This document shows positions 53,145-61,482 of a stretch of DNA of 64,000 bases, piece after piece. Position 1 is the stretch's first letter. Every line of letters starts with the position of its first letter. The notes under the pieces are model-generated. The model did no database searches. It was not told where the DNA came from and was given only the letters and a program-made list of their open reading frames with translations. The stretch comes from CALBPI01 sp039821605 (GTDB taxonomy: Bacteria > Pseudomonadota > Gammaproteobacteria > Steroidobacterales > Woeseiaceae): contig JBCBNV010000002.1 of assembly GCA_039821605.1 (NCBI GenBank), positions 372,001 to 436,000 of the forward strand. The letters run 5' to 3'. A program made the translations under genes and the position numbers.

Positions 53145-54116
53145 CTACAAGCGGACAACGATCTTCCCTTTGTGGGCGGACGCACCGAAGCGATGGAATG
53201 CCTGTCGGACATCGTTGTCCGTGAACTCAAACTCCGAATCAATGACGGGCTTGAAACGGCGCGCCTCGAATAGCTCGTTGAAATAGGCCAGATCTCGATT
53301 GGCCTGCAATGCGATCACCCGCAGCGTCTTGTCTCGCGCGCGGCGTAGACGCACGCCTGAGAGTGCGATTCTCAGTAGCTTCATCGAATCCCCACCGACC
53401 GTTGCGTAAACGCCGTCAGGATTCAGGGCGCGCTCATAATCCGCTGGCACCCGATCGCTATGGGCATCGACAATCAGATCGTAACGCTGACCATCGCGCG
53501 TGAAATCGGCGTTCGCATAGTCGATCACATGGTCGAAACCCCACGAGCGCATCGCATCCAGTTTGGCGGCGCTGTCGACACCCGTCACCTCGAGGTCGTG
53601 GCCCCTCAGTAGCTGGATGGCGATGCTGCCGACACCGCCCCCGGCGCCGTTTACCAGGACGGTGTGTCTTGACTCAAGGTCACCACCGGCCTGCACGCCT
53701 TGCAGCGCCAGCATACCCGCTTGCGGGATGGCGGCCGCTTGTTCAAAACTCATGCTAGGAGACTTTGGCCTCACGGCCCGTTCCGGCGGGCACACGTACT
53801 CGGCGAATCCGCCGAATCCGCAACCCGAGAGATCCCCGTACACGTCGTCGCCGGGTTGGTATGCACGGACCGCGCTACCAACTGCCTCAACCACGCCTGC
53901 GATATCGCAGCCTAGGATGATGTGCGGACGGAACAGTCCCGCCATGAAGCGATTGGGTAGGAATGGCGAGCCATGCAGCAACCCGTAATCCCAGTCGTTG
54001 ACCGAGACCGCCTTGACGTTGATCAGCACCTGGTCGGCTGCTGGTTTGGGTTTCTCGACATCTTGTACTGCCAGGAAATCCGGCGACCCATACTTTTTGA
54101 AAATCAGTGCTTTCAT
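53145..54116 (-). CDS. MDR-family NAD(P)-dependent oxidoreductase (quinone oxidoreductase-like)
   Basis: The 323-residue protein has the GroES-like N-terminal domain (KALIFKKYGSPDFLAVQDVEKPKP, ILGCDIAGVVEAVG) and a Rossmann domain with NGAGGGVGSIAIQL near residue 157. The catalytic-zinc cysteine and histidine set is not complete, so it belongs with the zinc-free quinone oxidoreductase or reductase side of the medium-chain family. The substrate is unknown. It lies 41 bases after the acetyltransferase gene on the same strand and is probably co-transcribed with it. Confidence 0.88.
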   Translation of the reverse strand: MKALIFKKYGSPDFLAVQDVEKPKPAADQVLINVKAVSVNDWDYGLLHGSPFLPNRFMAGLFRPHIILGCDIAGVVEAVGSAVRAYQPGDDVYGDLSGCGFGGFAEYVCPPERAVRPKSPSMSFEQAAAIPQAGMLALQGVQAGGDLESRHTVLVNGAGGGVGSIAIQLLRGHDLEVTGVDSAAKLDAMRSWGFDHVIDYANADFTRDGQRYDLIVDAHSDRVPADYERALNPDGVYATVGGDSMKLLRIALSGVRLRRARDKTLRVIALQANRDLAYFNELFEARRFKPVIDSEFEFTDNDVRQAFHRFGASAHKGKIVVRL

Positions 54117-54157
54117 GTGTTCGGAGTCAGGCGGTTCGCGCTGCGAGCTGCCACCCT

Positions 54158-54937
54158 CTAGCTCAGTACCCGGTCGAAATAGGACTTCGCGAAGTCGACG
54201 AGTTGCCGGGTCGGAAACAGCATGGCATCGGCCTCACCAACTTTGCCCAGGTGGAGTGACGCGGCGGCTGCAAACTGCTCGCCGACAATCGGGAAATGCA
54301 CGCCATCGTCGTTTGCCAAATCGGGGTTTTCAATCCACACGCGTTCCCCGTCGACATTCATGGGATAGCGATGCGTCGTGGTGCGGCGGTTTTCGGTGAG
54401 CGACTCGGCGTAGTGCAGCGATGTGCATCGGTTAAAGCCGACACCCAGCAGCAGGGTATAGGCATCGACGTCGTAGAGTTTCTCGAACGGCGTGCCCGGC
54501 CCCTCGCAAAAGGCGAGCGCGTGTTCTTTGGTGATGTCAGCACTGAGCCGCCCATTGGCACAGACAGAAACGAGCGGGTGGTTGCTTCGTGTGGTTCCCG
54601 GGTAGGTGCGGAACGCCTCGGGTATGGCGCCCATCGTCGTCGGCGTGGTCACTGGGTCGAAGACGGGGAGGTGGGCACGAATCGTGTCGTGCCAGTCGTC
54701 ACGCACTCGGTGATCGTCCCACTCACGCGGGTCCGAGATTTGCGGGGTCTCCGCCGGCATGACCAGTGTGCCAGCAGGGCCCAGCACCTCGAGTAGCGCC
54801 CGGATTACGGTAACCGGGCCACCGACGGTCCAGCCGATATTGCCCAGTGAGGAATGCACCATGACCGTCATGCCCGGTTGCAGGCCAATCGCTGCCAGGT
54901 CGTGAGCCAGTGAGGCCTGTGTGTTTGGTAGCGGCAT
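54158..54937 (-). CDS. AAC(3)-family aminoglycoside N-acetyltransferase-like protein
   Basis: The 259-residue protein has the Antibiotic_NAT fold signatures: VHSSLGNIGWTVGGP (about residues 27-41), PTTMGAIPEAFRTYPGTTRSNHP with His120, and LLLGVGFNRCTSLHYAE with His175 and Glu178, the conserved HxxE pair. AAC(3) enzymes acetylate the 3-amino group of 2-deoxystreptamine aminoglycosides with acetyl-CoA. Many chromosomal members have no proven resistance role. No mobile element is near, so it is probably a resident gene. It is first in a two-gene minus-strand unit with the oxidoreductase. Confidence 0.88.
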   Translation of the reverse strand: MPLPNTQASLAHDLAAIGLQPGMTVMVHSSLGNIGWTVGGPVTVIRALLEVLGPAGTLVMPAETPQISDPREWDDHRVRDDWHDTIRAHLPVFDPVTTPTTMGAIPEAFRTYPGTTRSNHPLVSVCANGRLSADITKEHALAFCEGPGTPFEKLYDVDAYTLLLGVGFNRCTSLHYAESLTENRRTTTHRYPMNVDGERVWIENPDLANDDGVHFPIVGEQFAAAASLHLGKVGEADAMLFPTRQLVDFAKSYFDRVLS

Positions 54938-55218
54938 GGCATCGCATCCGGGGGTTCAGCGCGGGCACCAGACCACTGTATCGCGCCCGTCTTCGGTGAG
55001 CTTGCGAATCAGGAGTCGGTTTGTGTTCGTGATCATGGTGATCGCACCGCTATCGCGCGGAGGCGAGGCGAATACACGGAATTGTACAGGGGCCGAAGCC
55101 AAATCCGCTTCGCGGTCGTCGCGCGCAAGGACACGCCCGCGTCGACGGTCGTCCATGTCCAGTGCGCGCTCGACAAGGCCGGGATTCGCAACGGGGTATT
55201 CGATAGTATCGAGCCATC
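54938..55218. other. Divergent spacer between the AAC(3)-like gene and a lipoprotein gene
   Basis: These 281 bases hold no gene that I can support. A small palindrome TCGATA-G-TATCGA (55200-55212) lies just before the lipoprotein start and overlaps a TAGTAT -10-like hexamer, so it could be an operator. A 26-codon minus-strand frame (starting MITNTNRLLIRKL) ends at 54956, without a ribosome binding site. Confidence 0.4.
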
Positions 55219-55779
55219 ATGACCGCCCATCTTCAATCTCGGCGCCGGTTGGGCGCACTGTCGTGGCTTGCTGCCGCGCTCGCGCTGGCGGGTTGCGGCC
55301 CATCGAGCGCCACCGAGCCGTCGCCCGAGATCGTCGAGCGCGATGGTGAGCCCGCTGTCGTCATCTACCCATCGCACGACGACGCCATGAAGCAGGCTAT
55401 CGCCGATGCGCGCGGCACGGTGGCTGGCTTCGTTGAGGCGCTACCCGAGCTGCAGGCGGATGAGACCGCGTATTTCGCGGTAAAGGCGCCCGTCCCGACG
55501 CGAGGCGAGACCGAGCACATCTGGCTCGACCCCGTAGTCCACGAGGATGGCAATTTCGTGGGTCGGTTTGCCAACGAGCCGATCTCGCCGGAGCTCTCCT
55601 TCGGGGAGCAATACACCTTGCGGGTTGAGACGGTTTCCGACTGGATGGCGGTTGTCGACGGTGTGCTCTACGGCGGGTTCACGATGTACGCGATGCGCGA
55701 CCAGTTGTCGCCCGAGGCCCGAGCCGAGTTCGAGCGCAGCATCGGCTTCAAGATGGCTGAGCAGCCGCAGGGATTCTGA
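55219..55779 (+). CDS. DUF2314-domain lipoprotein
   Basis: The 186-residue protein has a lipoprotein signal peptide with Cys26 in LALAGCGPS. It is followed by a DUF2314-like domain (about residues 75-175) recognised by AYFAVKAPVPTRGETEHIWLDPV, GRFANEPI and DWMAVVDGVLYGGFTMY. DUF2314 occurs in bacterial proteins such as E. coli YegJ and has no established function. The protein is probably in the periplasm or anchored to a membrane. The next lipoprotein gene starts 44 bases after it, so the two may form an operon. Confidence 0.82.
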   Translation: MTAHLQSRRRLGALSWLAAALALAGCGPSSATEPSPEIVERDGEPAVVIYPSHDDAMKQAIADARGTVAGFVEALPELQADETAYFAVKAPVPTRGETEHIWLDPVVHEDGNFVGRFANEPISPELSFGEQYTLRVETVSDWMAVVDGVLYGGFTMYAMRDQLSPEARAEFERSIGFKMAEQPQGF

Positions 55780-55823
55780 CCTGTGCGCGAGCGGCACAGC
55801 CTGCGTGTTGAAGAGGCCAAGCG

Positions 55824-56732
55824 ATGAACAGACCCCGCCTGCTCTGGCTGCCGCTGGCCGCGTTGGTGCTCGTCGGCTGCCCGGGCAGCTCAAACATGGC
55901 CGATGACAGCCCGGTCGATACGACGGTCACGGGCATCACGAACTCGGTCGACGCTGCGGGCAGGCGCGCCGGCCTGCTGTCAGCTTTCTTCGGCCTCGAC
56001 GATGCCTTGCCCCAGATGGCAGACCGCGCCGTTTGCGATGGCGCGGGGGGCAAGGACGGCATGCCCGTCATTTTTTCGCAGGAGGTCGATGTGTCGACGC
56101 TGCAGGCCGGGGACCTCAAGGTCGTAACAGAATCGGGCGCGGTCGGCGAGATCACCTGCGTGACGCTGGCGCCTGCCGATGACCCCGGAGAGGCCCGAAC
56201 CGCGTTGCTCGTCGGGGCTTATGGCAGCGCCGAAGACCAGCCTGTCAGCGTCGAGGTCATCGGCAACGTGTTGTCGAAGGACGGGCAGCTCAATTTCCGG
56301 GGCGCCGTCGTCGACGTTATCGAACTGGAGGCCGGTCCTACGCTGGTGCTCGCCGAGGACGTGCCAGAGCAGGAATGGGCGCTCGGCAAGCGGGCAACGC
56401 GCGCGCCACTGGGTGGTGGCAGCGGCTGCCCAAAGGGCACAGCGCAAGTCATTCGGGCGGTCTGGGCCGGCGGCATCACCAAGCCCGGCAATGATGAGGT
56501 CGACGACAACGAACGCCTGCGTTACCGCGTGACGCTTCGCGACGTCAACGGCGACATCCGCAGCGTGGTTCCTTTTGCGCTGGGCGACCTCGGTGACGGC
56601 GACAACAACCACGAACTGTGTCTCGACGTCCGCGGCGCACCGCTGGAGGTCGTTTTTGAGGACGGATACGTCACGGATCCGCGAGACGACCTGAACCCGC
56701 TGACGCGCGTGTCGGTTTCAGCAGGCAATTGA
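55824..56732 (+). CDS. Unknown lipoprotein
   Basis: The 302-residue protein has a lipoprotein signal peptide with Cys19 in LVLVGCPGS. The mature part is acidic and beta-rich, with several cysteines (AVCDGAGG, EITCVT, GSGCPKG, HELCLDV) that may form disulfides in the periplasm. The middle part (FSQEVDVSTLQAGDLKVVTESG) is reminiscent of Ig-like domains of secreted proteins. I do not recognise a family, and no function can be given. It follows the DUF2314 lipoprotein on the same strand. Confidence 0.8.
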   Translation: MNRPRLLWLPLAALVLVGCPGSSNMADDSPVDTTVTGITNSVDAAGRRAGLLSAFFGLDDALPQMADRAVCDGAGGKDGMPVIFSQEVDVSTLQAGDLKVVTESGAVGEITCVTLAPADDPGEARTALLVGAYGSAEDQPVSVEVIGNVLSKDGQLNFRGAVVDVIELEAGPTLVLAEDVPEQEWALGKRATRAPLGGGSGCPKGTAQVIRAVWAGGITKPGNDEVDDNERLRYRVTLRDVNGDIRSVVPFALGDLGDGDNNHELCLDVRGAPLEVVFEDGYVTDPRDDLNPLTRVSVSAGN

Positions 56733-56848
56733 CGGAGCATCATGAGCAAGACACCAAGACTCGCGAGCGACATGTGCCGGAAAGCAGAAGAATGTCGCGT
56801 CCGCATCATCTGCCGCACTTCAACTGATCGATAAAGCAGGTCCATCAC

Positions 56849-58270
56849 GTGCAACCGCATGACGAACCAGGCCGCGACGCCGCACTCTTTCCCAGCCGCG
56901 AGTTTCAGCAGGCAATAGAGCGTGACCTGTCGACCCTGCTGGCTAACGCGATTGGCAAAGTGGAAAACGGTCATGTTTCGCCAACGCTCGACCTGTCGAG
57001 CTTCCGGGATCAGCTAGCGAGCCGGAACTTCGACGAACCCGAGCCGCTCACAAGCCTCATCGAATGGGTCGTTGGCGCCTTGCAGCAAGGCCTCGTCCAA
57101 ATGACTCACCCGCGCTACTTCGGTCTGTTCAATCCGGCCCCGAGTTTTCCCTCGGTGTGCGCCGATACCATCGCGGCGCACTTCAATCCCCAGATCTGCG
57201 TCTGGTCGCACGCCCCGGCGGCCGTCGAGATTGAACAACACATGATCGATCAACTCGCCCGCAAGGCAGGCCTGCCTGAATCGTCGGGCGGCCACTTTAC
57301 GAGCGGCGGGTCGGAAGCGAACAACACGGCGTTGATTTGTGCGCTGACACGTGCGACGCCGGATTTCGCACGGATGGGCGCACGTGCATTCAGCGGGCAG
57401 CCGTTGGTCTACGTGTCCCGTGAGAGCCATCTGGCGTGGCTCAAGATTGCGCACCAGCTGGGCATCGGGCGCGATGCGATCAGGCTCATCGATACCGATG
57501 GCCAGGGGCGTATGGATCCAACCGTCCTGAAGGAGACGATGGTCGCCGATCTCGCGGCCGGGGGTGCCCCGGTGATGATCGCCGCGACGGCCGGGACCAC
57601 GAATGCCGGCGTCGTCGATCCGCTGCACGCCTGCGCGGACATCGCCGAGCAGCATGCCCTTTGGTTTCACGTGGACGCCGCCTGGGGCGGTGCGCTGATC
57701 TGTTCGCAGCAATACAAAGGTGTGCTGGATGGTATCGAGCGCGCCGACTCCGTCACGATCGATGCGCACAAGTGGTTCGCCACCACCATGGGCGCCGGCA
57801 TCTTTCTGACCCGGCACAAGGCGCGCCTCAACGAGGCGTTTGCGGTTTCCACCGACTACATGCCCTCCAACGATTCGTCCTTGGACTACTACGTGAACTC
57901 CATCCAGTGGTCGCGCAGGTTTATCGGACTGCGACTATTCCTGTCGTTGGGTGTTGCGGGTTGGCGTGGTTACGCCGCGCACGTCGAACGCGGCGTCGCG
58001 CTCATCGAGTGGTTCGCAGCGCGACTTCAGAACGCCGGATGGCGCCTCGAGAACGATTCGAAAATGGCCGTCGCCTGCCTGACCCCGCCAGGGGGAAGTC
58101 CGACCGTGAGCGTCATCGTGGATGACGTCGTGCGGTCGGGTGCGGCCTGGGTTTCGGAGACAAAATTCGAAGGCAAGTCTGTCGTTCGCGTCTGCATGAC
58201 GAACGGGCGGTCCACCCAAGCCGATTTCGACGTCTTGGCGGACCGCTTGATCCAACTCACAACGTCATAA
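56849..58270 (+). CDS. PLP-dependent group II decarboxylase
   Basis: The 473-residue protein is an aminotransferase-fold decarboxylase of the glutamate/DOPA/tyrosine/diaminobutyrate group. The lysine that binds PLP is Lys308 in SVTIDAHKWFATT. Also seen are HPRYFGLFNPAPSF near the N-terminus, GHFTSGGSEANNTALI, and FHVDAAWGGAL with the aspartate that contacts the PLP nitrogen. The start is GTG. The exact amino-acid substrate cannot be read from the sequence. It is followed by a lactonase-like gene after 115 bases. Confidence 0.88.
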   Translation: MQPHDEPGRDAALFPSREFQQAIERDLSTLLANAIGKVENGHVSPTLDLSSFRDQLASRNFDEPEPLTSLIEWVVGALQQGLVQMTHPRYFGLFNPAPSFPSVCADTIAAHFNPQICVWSHAPAAVEIEQHMIDQLARKAGLPESSGGHFTSGGSEANNTALICALTRATPDFARMGARAFSGQPLVYVSRESHLAWLKIAHQLGIGRDAIRLIDTDGQGRMDPTVLKETMVADLAAGGAPVMIAATAGTTNAGVVDPLHACADIAEQHALWFHVDAAWGGALICSQQYKGVLDGIERADSVTIDAHKWFATTMGAGIFLTRHKARLNEAFAVSTDYMPSNDSSLDYYVNSIQWSRRFIGLRLFLSLGVAGWRGYAAHVERGVALIEWFAARLQNAGWRLENDSKMAVACLTPPGGSPTVSVIVDDVVRSGAAWVSETKFEGKSVVRVCMTNGRSTQADFDVLADRLIQLTTS

Positions 58271-58385
58271 GGCGTCGCCATGCTCCGGTGTCCCGTGCGG
58301 TTTAGCGGCAAATACGGATTGATGCGTCCTGGCCACAGCCAAATACTGGTGTAAGTGATGTCCACTTCGTTGCACGGAGCGTGTC

Positions 58386-59264
58386 ATGGTCGCGCATTCG
58401 AATTCGCTGGCCCCCGCGATCAAGGCGGTGCATCCCATCACGACGGGATACGTGGAGCAGCACAAGGAGCATCGCTATGGCTCGTCCAAGCCGCTCATGT
58501 GGTGGGTGCTGACCTCCAGAAGCTGGGTCAAGGCGCCGATAACGGCCTATGCACTTGAGCACCGCGACGGACTGGTCTTGTTCGACACCGGCGTAGACCG
58601 CGCCCTCGTTTCTGATCCGCACTACATCTCGTCGCCCATAGGTCGTTTCATTTTGAACCGGGTCTTTCGGTTTCATATCGGGCCGGAAGATGCACTCGAT
58701 AAGCAACTCGAGGCGATCAACCTCGCAGCAGCCGATGTCAGGAAGGTCGTCGTTTCGCACTTGCACTTCGATCACATCGGCGGCATCGCGCACGTGCCTC
58801 AGGCAGATCTGCTGGTCAGCGGGGATGAGTGGCGACGACTCGACGAGCCAAACCCCGAGAGAGACTGGATTTTGCGCGAGCACATCGAGCTGCCCGCGGC
58901 AAAATGGCAACCCATTGAGTTCGAGCCGACCCGCGATCCCCTGTTGGCGCCGTTCGGCGTTTGCCACGACTGCATGGGCGATGGATCAATGATGCTGTTG
59001 CCGACGCCGGGACACTCACCCGGATCGATGTCCATGCTCGTTCGAAGCAACGGGATGCCGCCAATGTTGTTCGTGGGCGATCTGACTTACGAACTCGAAC
59101 CGCTGCACAACGACCAGGTGCCTGGCATCGGTAATCCCGAGCAGCTCAAAGCCTCGTTCGCAAAAGTCCGTGCGTTGGAAGATGCGCTACCCGACTTGAT
59201 CGTGGTCCCGAGCCACGATCCGTTTGTGGCCGAAAAGCTCGCGGCGGCGCTCGAACAGCCCTAG
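58386..59264 (+). CDS. Metallo-beta-lactamase-fold hydrolase, AHL lactonase-like
   Basis: The 292-residue protein has the di-zinc site HLHFDH (His125, His127, Asp129, His130), His210 in TPGHSPGS, Asp232 in FVGDLTYE and His277 in PSHDP. This is the HxHxDH~H~D~H set of N-acyl homoserine lactonases such as AiiA and AttM. The function is probably hydrolysis of a lactone, possibly a quorum-sensing signal. No signal peptide is seen. CGGAGCG precedes the ATG by six bases. No LuxI or LuxR gene is in the window. Confidence 0.85.
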   Translation: MVAHSNSLAPAIKAVHPITTGYVEQHKEHRYGSSKPLMWWVLTSRSWVKAPITAYALEHRDGLVLFDTGVDRALVSDPHYISSPIGRFILNRVFRFHIGPEDALDKQLEAINLAAADVRKVVVSHLHFDHIGGIAHVPQADLLVSGDEWRRLDEPNPERDWILREHIELPAAKWQPIEFEPTRDPLLAPFGVCHDCMGDGSMMLLPTPGHSPGSMSMLVRSNGMPPMLFVGDLTYELEPLHNDQVPGIGNPEQLKASFAKVRALEDALPDLIVVPSHDPFVAEKLAAALEQP

Positions 59265-59291
59265 CGCGCAAGCGTCGCGGCACCGGCCTCG

Positions 59292-60455
59292 CTAGTCCGC
59301 GCAGAGGTAGGCGAACACACTGTCGACCATGGCTTCGCAGCGTTCGAGCTCAGCGGGATCGACAAACTCGTTCGGCTGATGCGCCTGATCGATGCAGCCC
59401 GGACCGCAAACGACGGTACTGATACCGGCGTTCTGGAAGCTGCCGCCTTCGGTGGCAAATGACACCTCGCCGGTGCCGCCTTCGCGCACGCCCTTCAGCC
59501 CCCGGACCCAGCGCTCGGCTTTGGCTTCCGGGTCGGCAAGCAGCGGGGGTACGCGGGCAATGTGTGCGGTCTCCACCGAGGCGTCGGGCGCAAACGCCTT
59601 GAGGTCGGGCAACACCTGTTCGTCAATGAACGTCTGCAAGGCGTCGAGTACGAGATTGGGGTCTTCGCCGGGCATGCTGCGGTATTCCCAGACGAACTCG
59701 CAGTGCGCAGGCAGGATGTTGACCGCCGTGCCGCCCTGAATCGTCCCGACCTGGACCGTGGTCCAGGGCGGCTCGCAGCCCGAGTCGGCCGGTGCTGCGC
59801 GACGCGCGCGTCCGATCGCATCGAGGTGTTCGATGATGCGCCCTGCGGCCAGGATGGCGCCGGCGCCAAGGTGCGGCTGGCTCGAATGCGCGGCTTTGCC
59901 TGTGACCACCGTGCGGAAGGAGTTGATCGCCTTGTGTGCGCGAACCACGTGCATCGTGGTCGGTTCGCCGATGATGGCGAAGTCGGGCCGCGCAAAGTGG
60001 GCCAGCGCGTCCTCGAGCATGCGCCCCACGCCCAGGCAGCCGACCTCCTCGTCGTAGGAGAGCGCGAGGTACAGCGGCTTGGTCATTGCTGCCACGTCCA
60101 ATGACGCGAGGCGCGACAAAAACACGGCCGAGAAGCCCTTCATGTCGGTCGTCCCGCGGCCGTAGAGCAGACCGTCGCGTTCGGTGAGCACAAAGGGGTC
60201 GGTGTGCCAGTCCTGACCGTCGACAGGCACGACGTCTGTGTGGCCGGACAGCACCACACCGCCGGGTGCGTCCGGTCCAATCGCGGCGAACAGATTGGCC
60301 TTGGTGCGATCGTCATTCCAGGTACGCCGGGAACGTGCGCCGAAGCGCTCCAGGTACGCCTCGGCCCAGTCGATCAATGGCAAGTTGGAATCGCGCGACA
60401 CGGTCGGGAACCCCACGAGCCGGGCCAGCATGTCGACGGTGCTAAGCGTGCTCAT
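59292..60455 (-). CDS. argE: Acetylornithine deacetylase, M20 family (ArgE-like)
   Basis: ArgE removes the acetyl group from N-acetylornithine in arginine synthesis. The 387-residue protein has the M20 zinc residues His72 and Asp74 (SGHTDVVPVDG), Asp104 (GRGTTDMKG), Glu136-Glu137 (SYDEEVGCLG), GEPT and the C-terminal histidine in IDQAHQPNEFV. The ribosome binding site GAGGATTCGA precedes the ATG. Other arg genes are absent here, so a role in another N-acyl amino acid deacylation cannot be excluded. Confidence 0.87.
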   Translation of the reverse strand: MSTLSTVDMLARLVGFPTVSRDSNLPLIDWAEAYLERFGARSRRTWNDDRTKANLFAAIGPDAPGGVVLSGHTDVVPVDGQDWHTDPFVLTERDGLLYGRGTTDMKGFSAVFLSRLASLDVAAMTKPLYLALSYDEEVGCLGVGRMLEDALAHFARPDFAIIGEPTTMHVVRAHKAINSFRTVVTGKAAHSSQPHLGAGAILAAGRIIEHLDAIGRARRAAPADSGCEPPWTTVQVGTIQGGTAVNILPAHCEFVWEYRSMPGEDPNLVLDALQTFIDEQVLPDLKAFAPDASVETAHIARVPPLLADPEAKAERWVRGLKGVREGGTGEVSFATEGGSFQNAGISTVVCGPGCIDQAHQPNEFVDPAELERCEAMVDSVFAYLCAD

Positions 60456-60609
60456 TCGAATCCTCTCAATGCCTTGTCTTGGCAGATGCTCGAAGCGCGC
60501 ATCCGGCGACCACGAACACGATAGCAGCGCTGCCCAATCCTAGCGCTATTGAATTCGCCGCGCGACGACCTGGCGGATGTCGGAGCGAGGCGCAGCACGA
60601 TTCACCGGG

Positions 60610-60882
60610 TCATGCGCCGATGGGTGCATAGCCCAGCACGAAGTCGATGACGCGCGAGGCCGGCATCTCGCAGGGCTTGAGTCGCGGTACGCCATCGCCG
60701 GTCAGGTACAGGTTGAAGCTGACGTGTTCGTTGCTGCCCAGTCGTTCCGCGAACAACTTGTAGCGGCGACCGTCCGCGGCTTGCGCGAGCGTCGTGCCCC
60801 AGCGACCGCCTTCGAACTCGCCCTGGCTGTAGCCGACAGGGATGTCCATCAACGCCTCGACGAATGGTCCCAGGTCAGTCAT
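60610..60882 (-). CDS. Unknown 90-residue protein coupled to a GNAT gene
   Basis: I do not recognise this small protein. It starts at ATG 60882, inside the end of the GNAT gene (8-base overlap), so the two are translationally coupled. The sequence MTDLGPFVEALMDIPVGYSQ and onward has the look of a compact alpha/beta domain with GRRYKLFAERLGSNEHVSFNLY and a C-terminal FVLGYAP. There is no signal peptide or membrane segment. It is downstream of the GNAT gene and upstream of argE, 154 bases away. Confidence 0.75.
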   Translation of the reverse strand: MTDLGPFVEALMDIPVGYSQGEFEGGRWGTTLAQAADGRRYKLFAERLGSNEHVSFNLYLTGDGVPRLKPCEMPASRVIDFVLGYAPIGA

Positions 60883-61387
60883 CACGCAGCCGCTTGTACA
60901 TGACGAAGGCGTCAACGAAGCCCTGTTCGGGATGACGGAAGGCGCCGGGGAGCGTGCCCACAATATCAAAGCCGAGTCTTTGCCAGAGCCGAACGGCGCC
61001 CGTGTTCGTCGAGGCAACGAAGTTGAACTGCATGGCCGCATACCCGAGTTCAAGAGCGATCTTCTGCGAGTGCGTGCACAGTGTGCTCGCCACACCCTTG
61101 CCCCGCGCGTTCGCTGCGACCATGTAGCCGCAGTTGCAGACGTGGTCGCCCGGTCCGTCCTGGTTAGTCTTGAGGAAATAGGTGCCGACGATGGCGCCAG
61201 CATCCTCGGCCACGAAGGTGGCTCTGGGACTCGTCATCCAAAGCCGCTCGGCTTCGACTCGTGGCGTGTCTGTCGGGTACGCGTAGGTGTCACCACGCGA
61301 CACGATGTCCTCGAATACGGGCCAGATGCCCTCGAAGTCGCTGGCTGTCGCCTCCCTGATCGTCACTGGTCCGCCCCGACTGCTCAT
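60875..61387 (-). CDS. GNAT-family N-acetyltransferase
   Basis: The 170-residue protein has the GNAT core: TIREATASDFEGIWPVFEDIV, beta-4 GYMVAANARGKGVASTLC with the acetyl-CoA loop RxxGxA, and FNFVASTNTGAVRLWQRLGF at the end. It acetylates an unknown amine. ATG 61387 has no ribosome binding site. GTG 61366 (163 residues) is preceded by GGGGCGGA and may be the true start. It is divergent from the GH30 gene and overlaps the 90-residue gene. Confidence 0.88.
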   Translation of the reverse strand: MSSRGGPVTIREATASDFEGIWPVFEDIVSRGDTYAYPTDTPRVEAERLWMTSPRATFVAEDAGAIVGTYFLKTNQDGPGDHVCNCGYMVAANARGKGVASTLCTHSQKIALELGYAAMQFNFVASTNTGAVRLWQRLGFDIVGTLPGAFRHPEQGFVDAFVMYKRLRDD

Positions 61388-61469
61388 GCGTCGATACTAC
61401 AGGGCCGTGGGCGACGCCCGTGAACTGCAGTCGCAGGCTCTGCTAGGCTGCCCACCTGACTGACGAAAG

Positions 61470-61474
61470 GGAGG
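61470..61474 (+). promoter_or_regulatory. Ribosome binding site fixing the TTG start of the GH30 gene
   Basis: GGAGG ends eight bases before TTG 61483. The next in-frame ATG at 61495 is 20 bases away, which is too far, so TTG is preferred. Confidence 0.65.
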
Positions 61475-61482
61475 ACAGGCTG

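Noticed and set aside
54158..54937. Acquired aminoglycoside resistance cassette
   Set aside because: No integron site, insertion sequence or change of base composition is seen around the gene.
54956..55036. Short minus-strand frame MITNTNRLLIRKL upstream of the AAC(3)-like gene
   Set aside because: It has no ribosome binding site and no family features; a leader peptide cannot be excluded but is unsupported.
56742..56828. A 28-codon frame with GGAG four bases upstream
   Set aside because: The spacing is too short and the peptide has no recognisable feature.
58386..59264. Metallo-beta-lactamase resistance gene
   Set aside because: The HLHFDH and surrounding motifs fit the lactonase group, and no signal peptide is present as expected for a beta-lactamase.
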